From the NCBI RefSeq assembly GCF_030161635.1, contig NZ_BSUO01000001.1, forward strand, positions 124,001-188,000: a stretch of DNA of 64,000 nt. Reading direction: 5' to 3'. The notes below the pieces were generated by a model. The model did not search any database, was not told the origin of the DNA, and was given only the letters and a program-made list of their open reading frames with translations. Numbering within the stretch: position 1 is the stretch's first letter; each line of letters begins with the position of its first letter. The DNA is from Mobilicoccus caccae (lineage in GTDB: Bacteria; Actinomycetota; Actinomycetes; Actinomycetales; Dermatophilaceae). Positions 1 to 8,625 of this stretch are shown in pieces. The position numbers were made by a program, and so were the translations under genes.

Positions 1-905
1 ATCGGCCTGCAACTGCTCGATGAGACGGTCCGGCTCGCCGACGTAGGAGCGTCCGAACGTGGACGTGAATCCGTCGATGACGCCGACCTGGTCGCGCGAC
101 TCCCCGCGCAACTGCAGCCACATCGTGTCGTTCGCATCGACGATGGGAAAGACACTGCGGCTCACCGACACCCGAGGCGTGTGTGCGTGGCCCTGCTCGG
201 CGAACGCATCGCGGTAGCGCTCGATCTGCTCGCGCTGCAGGTCGCCGAACGCGTCTCCGGTGGCCTCGGTGATGAGGGTCGAGCTCATGAGGTTGACGCC
301 GATCTGCCCCGCCCAGGCGGCCGTGTCGCGCGTGCCGGCGCCCCACCAGATGCGCTCGGCCAGGCCGGGGAGTGCGGCTCGACCCGCAGTCGCACGCCGG
401 GGCCGAACTGCGCCGGGTCGGCGTCGACCATCCGCTCACCGGAGACGGCTCGCATGAAGGTCGCGAACTTCTCACGAGCCAGATCGGCGCCGCGGGGGTC
501 GGTCGAGCCGGTGTAACCGAACGCCTCCCATCCGCGCTGGGCGGGCTCGGGTGAGCCGCGGCTGATGCCCAGGGCGATGCGTCGCCCGGAGATGAGGTCG
601 AGCGCGGCCGCCTCCTCGGCGAGCTGCAGCGGGTTCTCGTACCGCATGTCGATGACGCCCGTGCCGACCTCGATGCGGGAGGTGCGCGCGGCGATCGCCG
701 ACAGCAGCGGCATCGGGGAGGCCGCCTGGCGCGCGAAGTGGTGCACGCGGAAGTAGGCGCCGTTGACGCCGAGATCGTCTGCGCCCTGGGCGATGTCGAT
801 CGCGTCGCGCAGCATCGCGCCCGCGTCCGGATCGTGCGGCCCGCTGCCGGAGCCGTAGTGGCCGAAGCTGAGGAATCCGAAGGCCTTCATGCCGTGGTCC
901 AACAT
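1..905 (-). CDS. LLM-class flavin-dependent oxidoreductase, frameshifted and cut by the window edge
   Basis: Luciferase-like flavin monooxygenase, substrate unknown. The N-terminus reads MKAFGFLSFGHYG, followed by the family landmarks RVHHFARQ, VGTGVIDMRYENP and LALGISRGSPEP-like segments. The start is ATG at 905 or the better-matching ATG at 890. Around 367-370 the frame breaks: upstream it reads EPHSP, and the conserved continuation (LAERIWWGAGTRDTAAW) is found one base out of phase, so one C/G appears to be missing. The downstream frame then runs to the left edge (VNLMSSTLITEA, then VSRSVFPIVDANDTMWLQLR), so the C-terminus lies outside the window. It is divergent from the hydrolase at 984 with a gap of about 80 bp. 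Family call sure; function and integrity uncertain. Confidence 0.8.
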
Positions 906-983
906 GAGTGAAGAATCACTTGTTCCTGCGTCGGTACGGGCGGGATGGGCCTCGCCGTGAGCGCCGCCTGATTCACTGGGGGC

Positions 984-2240
984 ATGGGACGAGACCCTGA
1001 AAGGGCCAGGCAGGCGAGGCTGCGGCGGGCTCGCCGGCGCAACGACGTGAGGACCGTGAGGCGTGCCGGCGACGACACGTCGCTGCCGTTCGACCTCGCG
1101 TACGTGCGCACCGGGCAGCGTGGCCGCACACCGGTGCTCGTGCTCCCCGGTGGTCCGGGGGTCGCCTCGATCCGCATGTACGAGCCGTTCCGCGCCTCGG
1201 CCACCAAGCACGGGCTCGACGTGGTCATGGTCGACCACCGCGGGGTGGCGTTCTCCCGCCGCGACACCTCCGGTCGCGACCTCCCGCCGGAGTCGATGAC
1301 CCTGGAGAGTGCCGTCGACGACCTCGCGGCCGTGCTCGACGCCGAGGGCATCGAGCAGGTGATCGTCTCGGGAACCTCCTACGGCACCTACCTCGCCCAG
1401 GCGTTCGGCGTGCGTCACCCGCAGCGGGTGGCCGGCATGGTGCTCGATTCGACCGTGCTCACCGCCGAGGACCACCACGAGGTGCGCCGCAATGCGCGCC
1501 GTCTGCTCTGGGAGGGCGCCGATCCCGCTACCGCCGAGGTGGCGTCGAAGATCCGCATCCTCGTGGAGCGCGACGGCCTCGACCCCCTCGCTCTCGGCGA
1601 CGCCGCTCGCCTGCTCTACGAGTTCGGCGGTGTCGCCCTGCTCGACCGGTACCTCGAACAACTCGTCCGCGGGCAGGCCAGGGCCACGCAACGCACCATC
1701 GCCCGGCTCATGTCCAAGGAGGTGGCCGAGGGGTCGCCCGGGATCATGGAGTTCGACCTCGTCGGCCGCATCGCGTTCCGCGAACTGCAGTACCACCCCG
1801 AGCCCGACGGCCTCATCTTCGACCCCGCCCCCTCGATGGAGGAGGCCTCCCACGCTCATCCGCCCTACGCGGGCGAGCCGTTCGACCTGCCCGCCGCCCT
1901 TCCCCGCTTCGACTGGCTGACCGCCGTGATCTCCGGAGGCCGCGACCTGCGCACACCGCGCGTCGTCGCCGAACGTGTGGCCTCGCTGCTGCCCGACGGG
2001 GTCCTCGTGCCGATCGCCGAGATGGGGCACAGCGCCCTCGACACCCACAACGAGATCCTGCTGGAGGTCGCGCGGGCGGTCCGCGACGGCGACCGTGAAC
2101 GGCTGGCCGAGCTGGCCCGCAGCGGCGGTTCGGAGATTCGCCGGCGTGGCGCCTCCGGCCTGCTGGGTCCGATCCTGCGAGCACTGCTGGCCGCCGAGAA
2201 GCCCGTGGCTCCGCTGGTGCGGGCAGCGACTCGGAGGTAG
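984..2240 (+). CDS. Alpha/beta hydrolase (proline iminopeptidase-like)
   Basis: Predicted 418-residue alpha/beta-fold serine hydrolase, probably cytoplasmic. The oxyanion segment LPGGPG sits near residues 54-59 and the nucleophile elbow GTSYG near 130-134 (Ser132). A late Asp in SGGRDLRTP and the catalytic His in EMGHSALD complete the triad, in the order seen in prolyl aminopeptidase-like enzymes. The first 30 residues are arginine-rich and unlike the family, so the true start may be an internal GTG near residue 25. No signal peptide is seen. It stands alone: divergent from the monooxygenase on its left, convergent with the MarR gene on its right. Substrate not predictable. Confidence 0.85.
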   Translation: MGRDPERARQARLRRARRRNDVRTVRRAGDDTSLPFDLAYVRTGQRGRTPVLVLPGGPGVASIRMYEPFRASATKHGLDVVMVDHRGVAFSRRDTSGRDLPPESMTLESAVDDLAAVLDAEGIEQVIVSGTSYGTYLAQAFGVRHPQRVAGMVLDSTVLTAEDHHEVRRNARRLLWEGADPATAEVASKIRILVERDGLDPLALGDAARLLYEFGGVALLDRYLEQLVRGQARATQRTIARLMSKEVAEGSPGIMEFDLVGRIAFRELQYHPEPDGLIFDPAPSMEEASHAHPPYAGEPFDLPAALPRFDWLTAVISGGRDLRTPRVVAERVASLLPDGVLVPIAEMGHSALDTHNEILLEVARAVRDGDRERLAELARSGGSEIRRRGASGLLGPILRALLAAEKPVAPLVRAATRR

Positions 2241-2307
2241 CCACCGCGACGTGGATGATGCGTGCCCGACGCCGCTGGTCGCGGCGCATGTCGGCCGTGT
2301 CGTTTCG

Positions 2308-2742
2308 TCAGCGGCGAGGCACCCGCGCGGCTCGGTCGGTCATCGTCGCGCACAGGGTGACGAGGGTGTCGCGGCGCTCCTCGTCGAAGTCGCCGAGCAA
2401 CACCTCACCGATCTCGCGCCGCACGGCGGCGATCTCGGCGGCAGCGGACTCGCCGGCCGCCGTGAGGCTCACCCGCAGTGCACGACGGTCCTCCGGGTCG
2501 GGGTCGCGGCGCACGAGCCCCTTGTCCACCAGCGCGTCGACGATGACGGCCAACTGCTGCGCACTCACGCCCACCGACTGACCGAGCGCTCGCTGGCGAG
2601 ACGGGCCGTCCTCGTGCAGGGCGAAGACCACGCGGGCCCGCACGGGCGTCAGGCCGAGGCGGCGTGTGCCCGTATCCACGAGGGCGCCGAAGCCGGCGGC
2701 GAGGTCGGCCACGGCATCAAGAGCGTCTTCCACCGACGTCAC
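2308..2742 (-). CDS. MarR-family transcriptional regulator
   Basis: Winged-helix repressor of 144 residues. The recognition region reads RALGQSVGVSAQQLAVIVDA, followed by the wing RRDPDPEDRRALRVSLT, classic MarR. GTG at 2742 is chosen because AGGAG lies just upstream in GAGAGGAGAAGACC; a longer TTG start at 2790 would put the coding region inside the operator. It is divergently transcribed from the saccharopine-dehydrogenase-like gene at 2861, and the shared gap holds a 35-bp near-perfect palindrome, so it probably represses itself and that neighbour. Ligand unknown. Confidence 0.9.
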   Translation of the reverse strand: MTSVEDALDAVADLAAGFGALVDTGTRRLGLTPVRARVVFALHEDGPSRQRALGQSVGVSAQQLAVIVDALVDKGLVRRDPDPEDRRALRVSLTAAGESAAAEIAAVRREIGEVLLGDFDEERRDTLVTLCATMTDRAARVPRR

Positions 2743-2788
2743 GGTCTTCTCCTCTCGGGGGCGGACGAGTTCACGGTAGCTCCTTGAC

Positions 2789-2823
2789 AACCATCAACAG
2801 TATTGTCAATAGTGTTGATGGTT
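2789..2823. promoter_or_regulatory. MarR operator / divergent promoter
   Basis: Arms AACCATCAACA (2789-2799) and TGTTGATGGTT (2813-2823) are perfect 11-bp inverted repeats. The centre TATTGTCAATA is itself palindromic, so the 35 bp read almost the same on both strands. On the plus strand a TTGACA (2784-2789) abuts the left arm, with CAATAG 17 bp further on as a possible -10. Its location between the MarR gene and the gene it faces makes it the likely binding site. Confidence 0.75.
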
Positions 2824-2860
2824 CGCAAGGGCGAACACAGTCGAGATGAAGGAGCCTGCG

Positions 2861-4006
2861 ATGGACGTCGTGATCATGGGATGTGGGGAGATCACCGGTG
2901 CGGTGGCCCAGGAACTGGCCCGAGAGGGCGGGGTGCGCCTCGTGGTGGCCGACCGGGATGAGACCAGGGCACGCGAGCTGGCCGCCCGAACCGGCGCACG
3001 TCCGGCGCGCGTCGACGTGACCGACCGCGAACAGCTGATCTCCGTGCTGGGCGACGCCGACCTCGTCGTCAACGGGGTGGGCCCGTTCTTCCGGTTCGGC
3101 CGCAGTGTCATCGACGCCGCCGTGGCGACCTCCACGCACTACGTCGACGTGTGCGACGAGTACGACGTGACGGCGCAGGTCGTCGCCGACGTCGACCTCG
3201 ACCGGGCTGCCCGTGAGGCGGGTCTGACGATCCTGCTCGGCGCGGGAGCATCGCCCGGCATCACGAATCTGGCGGCGCGCTGGGCGGCGGAAGGGCTGGA
3301 CGAGGTGCGCTCGATCGACCTCTTCGTCGGCGTGCCGACGATGCCGAGCTTCGGGGTGACCATCAACGAACACATGCTGCATGCGCTCTCGGGCGACGTA
3401 CTGCAGGTGCTCGACTCCCGTCTGCAGCCGGTCCCGGCCTGGGGTGGCGCGGTCGAGCAGCCTCTGGCCGAGCCCTTCGGCACCCACGAGTTCGGGTACA
3501 TGGGGCATCCCGAGCCCATCACCCTCGCCCGCAGGTACCCGGGGCTCGAGCGGGCCACGATCCGGTACTCGTGGCTGTCGCCGCAGACCAACCGGCTGTG
3601 GCGTGACTTCGATCGGCTGGGACTGACGTCGTCGGACCCGGTCGACGGCACCGGCATCTCGCCGCGCGGCTTCCTCGCCCGCCTCCTCGACAGCGACCAG
3701 GCGGCGGCGATCCCGGGTGCCACCCCCACCGAGCGTCCGGTGGGCTCCGCGTGGCGCATCGTCGCCGAGGGCGTGCGCGACGGGCGATCCGCCGAGGTCG
3801 TCGTCGACAACGCGATCCGGTACGCCGAATTGCGGTGCGCCGGGCCGATGCTCACGGCGCTGCCGGCGGCGTGGGCGGCTCGGGCGCTCCTGCGCGGCGA
3901 GGTGGAGGGCGCAGGAGTGGTGGCCCCTGAGGACCTGTTCGATCCGGAACCCTTCATCGCCGACTACGTCGAACGCACCGGGTGCCGCATCGAGCGGCGC
4001 GTGTGA
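2861..4006 (+). CDS. Saccharopine dehydrogenase-like NAD(P)-binding oxidoreductase
   Basis: Protein of 381 residues with an N-terminal Rossmann fold: VVIMGCGEITG near residues 3-13 is the dinucleotide-binding loop and VVADRD ends strand 2. It then shows the saccharopine-dehydrogenase-like segments VVNGVGPFFRFG, THYVDVCDE and LGAGASPGITN. No membrane segment is seen. ATG 2861 is preferred over ATG 2846 because AAGGAG lies at 2849-2854 with good spacing. The MarR operator lies directly upstream, so the gene is probably induced by the unknown MarR ligand. The reaction is unassigned; members act on lysine-pathway intermediates or on lipid-like substrates. Confidence 0.85.
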   Translation: MDVVIMGCGEITGAVAQELAREGGVRLVVADRDETRARELAARTGARPARVDVTDREQLISVLGDADLVVNGVGPFFRFGRSVIDAAVATSTHYVDVCDEYDVTAQVVADVDLDRAAREAGLTILLGAGASPGITNLAARWAAEGLDEVRSIDLFVGVPTMPSFGVTINEHMLHALSGDVLQVLDSRLQPVPAWGGAVEQPLAEPFGTHEFGYMGHPEPITLARRYPGLERATIRYSWLSPQTNRLWRDFDRLGLTSSDPVDGTGISPRGFLARLLDSDQAAAIPGATPTERPVGSAWRIVAEGVRDGRSAEVVVDNAIRYAELRCAGPMLTALPAAWAARALLRGEVEGAGVVAPEDLFDPEPFIADYVERTGCRIERRV

Positions 4007-4031
4007 GCTCGGGCGGCCCTGCCGACGAGGG

Positions 4032-4364
4032 TCAGGAGCGCGCGAAGCCGGCCCGGCCGAGAGCGTCCTCGAGGTCGGCGGGGTCGACCGGGCGCACGAC
4101 GCGTCCGACCTCCACGCCGTCGCGCAGGAGCACGAGCGTCGGCCAGAGCTTGACCCTGAACGAGCGGCCCAGCGGGTATCCCTTGCCGTCGGCGACCTTG
4201 ATGCGGCGGATGTGGGGGCGGGCGTCCAAGGCCTGGTCGAGCAGCGGTCGGGCGGCGCGGCAGATGCCGCACCAGTTGGCCCCGAACTCCAGGGCCACCT
4301 CACCCGGCATGGCGTCGACCTCGTCGCGGGTGGGCTGGTCTTCCTCGTATCCCAGGGAGAGCAT
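4032..4364 (-). CDS. Thioredoxin-like protein
   Basis: A 110-residue thioredoxin fold with the redox-active site WCGIC in the segment GANWCGICRAARP near residues 30-42, followed by the conserved Pro loop WPTLVLLRDG with the expected Pro. The CGIC dipeptide differs from the CGPC of canonical thioredoxin, suggesting a specialised thiol reductase or oxidase. No signal peptide, so cytoplasmic. Start ATG 4364, with GTG 4367 also possible. It is convergent with the gene on its left and divergent from the antiporter on its right. Confidence 0.88.
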   Translation of the reverse strand: MLSLGYEEDQPTRDEVDAMPGEVALEFGANWCGICRAARPLLDQALDARPHIRRIKVADGKGYPLGRSFRVKLWPTLVLLRDGVEVGRVVRPVDPADLEDALGRAGFARS

Positions 4365-4511
4365 CACCCGATCCTAGGGTGAGCCTGCGCGGCCGGCGCC
4401 TCGTGAAGCACCTTCGCGTGCCGGATACGATGGAGGCGAAGCTGCCGGCGGGACGACCCGCCAGGTCGACGTACGAGCAGGGACGACCCCGCAGAAACTC
4501 GGGAATCACCT

Positions 4512-5684
4512 GTGAACTCGGTACCCATCCTCCGCACCGTTCTCACTCCGGCGGTGCTCGTCCGCATCGCCTTGGGTTGGGGAGCGTTCGTCCTCACGCT
4601 GGTGGCACGGCCCGTGCTGTCCGCCCATCTCCCGACGTCGGCGCTGGTCGCGGTGCTGGCGGCGGTCGTCGCCGTCATCGTGGTCTGCGCCTTCGGGGTC
4701 GTCGCCCAGGCCGAACACCTCGCACACCGCCTCGGCGATCCCTACGGCACGCTCGTGCTCACGCTGTCGATCGTGCTCATCGAGGTCATCCTCATCTCGG
4801 CCGTGATGCTCGGCCCCGGCGATCACCTCACCATCGCCCGGGATTCGGTCATGGCGGTCTCGATGATCATCCTCAACCTGGTCATCGGCGTCGCGCTGCT
4901 CGTCGGCGGCCTGCGCCACGGTGGCCTCCTGCCCAACCGTGCCGGGACCTCGGCGTACCTGTCGCTGCTGGTCGTGCTGTGCACGGTCGCCTTCGCGCTG
5001 CCCGGCCTCATCGGCACGGGCGGCGCCTACCGCGCCGGGCAGGCTGTCCCGATCGCCGCGCTCACCGTGGTGCTCTACGCCTTCTTCCTCTACCGGCAGA
5101 TGGGAGCCCAGCGCGCAGACTTCCAAGAGGTGATCGCGGTGGGGTCCACCGGGGCAGCGAACCCTGCCGCGGAGGCGACCGATGACGCGGCGGACGTGCG
5201 TCCCTCGATCGGCGAGGTTCTCTCGGAGCACCGCACCGAGGTGGTCGCGCGGGCGATCGCCCTGGTGCTGACGGTGACACCGATCGTGCTGCTCTCCCAC
5301 GACATGGCGGTGCTCCTCGACGACGGCCTCGGCCGGGCCGGGGCCCCGGTGGCGCTGTCGGGCATCCTCATCGCGATGATCGTCTTCCTCCCGGAGACCC
5401 TCACCGCGATCCGGGCCGCCCACGCCGGGGAGATCCAGCGGGTGAGCAACCTGTGTCACGGCGCGCTGGTCTCCACCGTGGGGCTGACGATCCCGGCGGT
5501 GCTGACGATCGGGCTGCTCACCGGTCAGACGGTGGTCCTCGCCGAGAACGCCACCAACCTGACCCTGCTCGCGGTGACGCTGGTACTGAACGTGATGACG
5601 TTCGCGGGCTCGCGCGTCACCGCACTGCACGGCAGCGCCCACCTCATGGTCTTCGTGATCTACGGACTCACCGTGTTCGCGTGA
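4512..5684 (+). CDS. ChaA-type calcium/sodium:proton antiporter (CaCA superfamily)
   Basis: Integral membrane protein of 390 residues with about 11 hydrophobic segments, close to E. coli ChaA in length. The two inverted alpha-repeat signatures are visible: AEHLAHRLGDPYGTL followed by LSIVLIEVILISAVML in the first half, and VFLPETLTAIRAA, then IQRVSNLCHGALVSTVGLT, in the second; their acidic residues bind cations. A soluble loop around residues 210-245 separates the halves. Start is GTG 4512 with weak upstream GGGAA. Likely function is Na+ or Ca2+ efflux in exchange for protons. It ends at a strong hairpin facing the next gene. Confidence 0.88.
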   Translation: MNSVPILRTVLTPAVLVRIALGWGAFVLTLVARPVLSAHLPTSALVAVLAAVVAVIVVCAFGVVAQAEHLAHRLGDPYGTLVLTLSIVLIEVILISAVMLGPGDHLTIARDSVMAVSMIILNLVIGVALLVGGLRHGGLLPNRAGTSAYLSLLVVLCTVAFALPGLIGTGGAYRAGQAVPIAALTVVLYAFFLYRQMGAQRADFQEVIAVGSTGAANPAAEATDDAADVRPSIGEVLSEHRTEVVARAIALVLTVTPIVLLSHDMAVLLDDGLGRAGAPVALSGILIAMIVFLPETLTAIRAAHAGEIQRVSNLCHGALVSTVGLTIPAVLTIGLLTGQTVVLAENATNLTLLAVTLVLNVMTFAGSRVTALHGSAHLMVFVIYGLTVFA

Positions 5685-5720
5685 CCTCTGCGCCCCCATC
5701 TCGAACAGGCGGGAGCAGTG

Positions 5721-5769
5721 TCGAACCGGAGGGTCTGGCGTCCGGTCCGAACGTCACCCTCCGGTTCGA
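5721..5769. terminator. Bidirectional terminator hairpin
   Basis: TCGAACCGGAGGGT (5721-5734) pairs perfectly with ACCCTCCGGTTCGA (5756-5769), a 14-bp stem with a 21-base loop. An outer CCATCTCGAAC at 5696 can alternatively pair with GTTCGAGATGG at 5764. It lies between convergent genes and overlaps the 3' end of the minus-strand gene. No T tract, as is common in high-GC actinobacteria. Confidence 0.7.
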
Positions 5770-7082
5770 GATGGGTTCGGCGTTCCTGCGGGTCGTTCGT
5801 TGATCCACGCGGACGTGATGGAGCCGGACCCGCGATCGATCCTGGCCTCGTAGCGGTACGCCGTCGGCCAGGTGGCGAACATCGACGAGTCGCTCACGAT
5901 GTACCGGTACAACAGCCCGCGCTGGCGCGGCACTTCGACGGCGTTCACGTCGATGGCCAGTCGGGTGCGGTGGCCCTGGACCTCCACCGTGTAGCCGGCG
6001 GTGATGCGGCCCAGCTCCGGGTGGCTGGTCATGATGACCGTGCCGCGGCCGGCCTGCGTCAGGTCCAGAGCCGGCTCGAACGCGAACTCAGTGCTCCCGG
6101 CGATGATCCGGCCGAGGTGGGGCCCGTCGAAGACGTAGACGGTGTCGCCGTCGCGATGGGTATCTCCATCGGTGGTGACGCGTTGCAGGTGGGCGTGGCC
6201 TGTCGGGAAGACCGCGATGATCTCGGAGTCGGTCATGTACTTGGCGAAACTGCGCCACTGACCCTGGATCGGTAGTGGGACGGGAAAACCGGCCAACGTG
6301 ACGGGCCGGTCGTCGATGTGCACGTCGAGGTCGGAGCCGCCGAGGCGGATGAACTCGAAGTCGTGCATGAGGAACAGGGGGAAGTACTCCGGGTCGGCGG
6401 CGGACGACCCCACCGGTGCCAGGAGATTCATCGGCGTGGACCGCCGGGTGGTGCGTTCGTGGATGCCGGCCGTGATCCGTCGGCCTTCGACGTCGACGAA
6501 GGAGAACTCGACGTGGATGCGGCTCTGGTCGTCCACCTCGAGGATGGGCCGGCCGAGGTCCGTGTGGCGATAGGTGAGCCGACCCCTGCCCGTCACCCGG
6601 CTCTCCTCCTCCGGTTCGGGAGTCAGAGTCAGGTCGTCGTACAGGTCGACGTGGCCGTCGTGTCGATAGCCGATGATCCGGATGCCCTGCTCGGCGCCCC
6701 GATCGATGAACTGCGGTTCGAGTCCCTCGTAGACGCTGTCGCCATCGTCGGCGAACTGCAGCAGGGCGAGCCGGGTGATGGGTGCGCGGTCGACCCGCAG
6801 CGGGAGGAGTACCTCGCGATCCTGGCCGTCGTTCCGGTCGGACGAGACGCTCGGGGCGGTCCCGGGGAATGGTCGACGCAGATCCCAGACCTCCCACCCG
6901 ATGAGGAGCACCCCTACCAGCGCGATCGCGAGTGCCCCTCGGGCCGGCCAGACCCCGTGCCCCTGCGAGAGGGCGAAGACCGCCGCCGCCGCCGCGCCGG
7001 CGAGCATGGCGAGGGACGACCGGACGTCGAGGACCGCCACTGGCAGCGCCACCAGCGCCAACACCACCGCGACCCACGCCAT
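5754..7082 (-). CDS. Membrane-anchored protein of unknown function
   Basis: 442 residues, family not recognised. The first 70 residues form two or three hydrophobic helices (MAWVAVVLALVALPVAVL, then LAMLAGAAAAAVFALSQ and LAIALVGVLLIGWEVW), followed by about 370 soluble residues rich in beta-strand-like patterns and aspartate, presumably extracytoplasmic. Repeated motifs resemble a beta-barrel or lipocalin-like arrangement (VEFSFVDVEGRRI, FPLFLMHDFEFIRLGG, FDGPHLGRIIAGS), but I cannot assign a family. ATG lies one base after the stop of the upstream MarR gene, so the two are translated as an operon and regulated together. Its stop lies in the terminator hairpin. Confidence 0.75.
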   Translation of the reverse strand: MAWVAVVLALVALPVAVLDVRSSLAMLAGAAAAAVFALSQGHGVWPARGALAIALVGVLLIGWEVWDLRRPFPGTAPSVSSDRNDGQDREVLLPLRVDRAPITRLALLQFADDGDSVYEGLEPQFIDRGAEQGIRIIGYRHDGHVDLYDDLTLTPEPEEESRVTGRGRLTYRHTDLGRPILEVDDQSRIHVEFSFVDVEGRRITAGIHERTTRRSTPMNLLAPVGSSAADPEYFPLFLMHDFEFIRLGGSDLDVHIDDRPVTLAGFPVPLPIQGQWRSFAKYMTDSEIIAVFPTGHAHLQRVTTDGDTHRDGDTVYVFDGPHLGRIIAGSTEFAFEPALDLTQAGRGTVIMTSHPELGRITAGYTVEVQGHRTRLAIDVNAVEVPRQRGLLYRYIVSDSSMFATWPTAYRYEARIDRGSGSITSAWINERPAGTPNPSRTGG

Positions 7083-7083
7083 G

Positions 7084-7545
7084 TCAGATCTCCGCGCCCG
7101 GGGGGAGCAGTGAGTCCCCGGTCAGTGACCGCGACATGGTGTCGAGCACCCGCAGGCAGGTGTGCAGGTCGGCAGGTGCGACGTCGGCGAAGAGGTCGTC
7201 CAGGAGGCGTCTTCCGGTCGCGTCCTCGCGCTCGAACAGGTCGAACGCTGCCTGGGTGAGGCTGATCTGTCGGGCGCGCCCGTCCTCGGGTGAGGGGGCG
7301 AGGCTCAGCAGGCCCTTACGGTCCAGTGCCCCCACCAGTTTGCGGACGTTCTGATGCGTGGTGCCGAGGGTGCGAGCCACCACCGCGGTCGAGGGCACCG
7401 GCTGCGGCAGAGTGGCGACCACGGCCAGCGCCAGCCACTGCTTCAGCGTCACCTCGCCCAGCGCCGAGTCGTACGTCGTCTGCATGCGGTTGGCGAGCAA
7501 CAGCACGCCCGCGAACGTCGCCTGTCGGTCGTCGATCCCGGCCAT
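7084..7545 (-). CDS. MarR-family transcriptional regulator
   Basis: 153 residues with a winged helix (STAVVARTLGTTHQNVRKL, then LDRKGLLSLAPSPEDGRARQ), typical MarR. ATG 7545 is preferred over TTG 7560 because the latter falls inside a 14-bp palindrome that must be the operator. Little Shine-Dalgarno is visible, so translation may be near-leaderless. It is first gene of an operon with the membrane protein at 5754-7082 and divergent from the AraC-type gene at 7690, so one operator could control both directions. Confidence 0.9.
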   Translation of the reverse strand: MAGIDDRQATFAGVLLLANRMQTTYDSALGEVTLKQWLALAVVATLPQPVPSTAVVARTLGTTHQNVRKLVGALDRKGLLSLAPSPEDGRARQISLTQAAFDLFEREDATGRRLLDDLFADVAPADLHTCLRVLDTMSRSLTGDSLLPPGAEI

Positions 7546-7555
7546 AGGGAAAACG

Positions 7556-7569
7556 TACAACTAGTTGTA
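7556..7569. promoter_or_regulatory. MarR operator
   Basis: TACAACTAGTTGTA is a perfect 14-bp palindrome just upstream of the MarR start, AT-rich against a very GC-rich background. The size and symmetry fit a MarR dimer site controlling the MarR/membrane-protein operon and possibly the divergent AraC/DinB gene. Confidence 0.7.
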
Positions 7570-7689
7570 AAAAATGGCGGCGCCGGCTCGACGAGAGCGG
7601 ATATCGGCCCGCCTGAGATCGGGGAGTCCGCCCTGCGGTGAGCAAGAACGGTCGGGCGCGGGCGGGGGTGGCGCGCGCAGACTGAGGTC

Positions 7690-8625
7690 ATGACGACGCC
7701 TGCCCGAGATCGCCTGCGCGAGCTGCTCGATGCAGTGCTCGACGAGGATCACCGCACGCTCGGCGACATGGCCCAGGGCGCGTTCTCCTCGCCGTTCCAC
7801 TTCAGTCGGGAGCTGATGCGCGGGGCCGGCGAGCCGCCGGTGACGATGCGCCGCCGGGTGCTGCTCGAGCGTGCCGCGTGGTCGCTGGGGCGAGGTGGGT
7901 CGGTGACCGACGCGGCCTTCGCCGCGGGATACGAGTCGGTCGAGGGGTTCTCGCGGGCGTTCGCCCGGGCCTACGGGCACCCGCCCGGCTCGGTGGCCGC
8001 GCGCCCCGGGAGTCACTGGTTGCCCTCCCCGAACGGGATCCACTTCCATCCGCCCACGTCGCTGTGGGTCGACAGTGGCGAGGCGAACTCGGCTCACCCC
8101 GTCGGTGCGGGTCCGCTCGAGCTGATGGTGCACCACGACATCGACGACATCCGTGCCCTGCTCGCCGCGGCGGCGACACTGCCTCGCGAGGACCTGGACG
8201 CCGTCCGGGTCGCCGGCAGCGTGCCCCTGAGCTGGGACGGTCCCGACGAGACGATCGGTCAGGTGCTGCGCCACCTCGTACAGACCAAGGAGGTGTGGCT
8301 GGCCGCCGTCGAGGGTCGGGACCTACCCGAGCTGTCGGCCGACGCATCGATCGAGGTGCTCGGAGAACGCCACGACGAGGTGGCCGCCCACTGGCTCGCC
8401 CTGGTGCGCGACACCGACCGCCGCGGAGCGTGGGCCGACCGGATCGTCGACGCCTTGTGCGAGCCGCCCGAGAGCTTCGTCCTCGGCGGCATCGTCGCCC
8501 ACGTTCTCACGTACTCCGCGCACCGACGTCAGCTGCTCCGGCTGATGCTGCGCGCCCCGGGCCGCACCCTCGACGAGGGCGACCCGATCACCTGGCTCCG
8601 ACGACGCTCGGGAGGCACGGCATGA
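7690..8625 (+). CDS. AraC-type HTH protein with C-terminal DinB-like domain
   Basis: 311-residue two-domain protein. Residues 1-100 are an AraC-family double HTH (LGDMAQGAFSSPFHFSREL and VTDAAFAAGYESVEGFSRAF). From about residue 135 a DinB/YfiT-like four-helix bundle follows; its expected metal-ligand histidines are visible in MVHHDIDDI, VLRHLVQTKEVW and VAHVLTYSAHRRQ. The HTH comes first, the reverse of most AraC effectors. The stop overlaps the next start as ATGA, so the downstream reductase is translationally coupled. Likely a small-molecule- or thiol-responsive regulator; ligand unknown. Confidence 0.85.
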   Translation: MTTPARDRLRELLDAVLDEDHRTLGDMAQGAFSSPFHFSRELMRGAGEPPVTMRRRVLLERAAWSLGRGGSVTDAAFAAGYESVEGFSRAFARAYGHPPGSVAARPGSHWLPSPNGIHFHPPTSLWVDSGEANSAHPVGAGPLELMVHHDIDDIRALLAAAATLPREDLDAVRVAGSVPLSWDGPDETIGQVLRHLVQTKEVWLAAVEGRDLPELSADASIEVLGERHDEVAAHWLALVRDTDRRGAWADRIVDALCEPPESFVLGGIVAHVLTYSAHRRQLLRLMLRAPGRTLDEGDPITWLRRRSGGTA

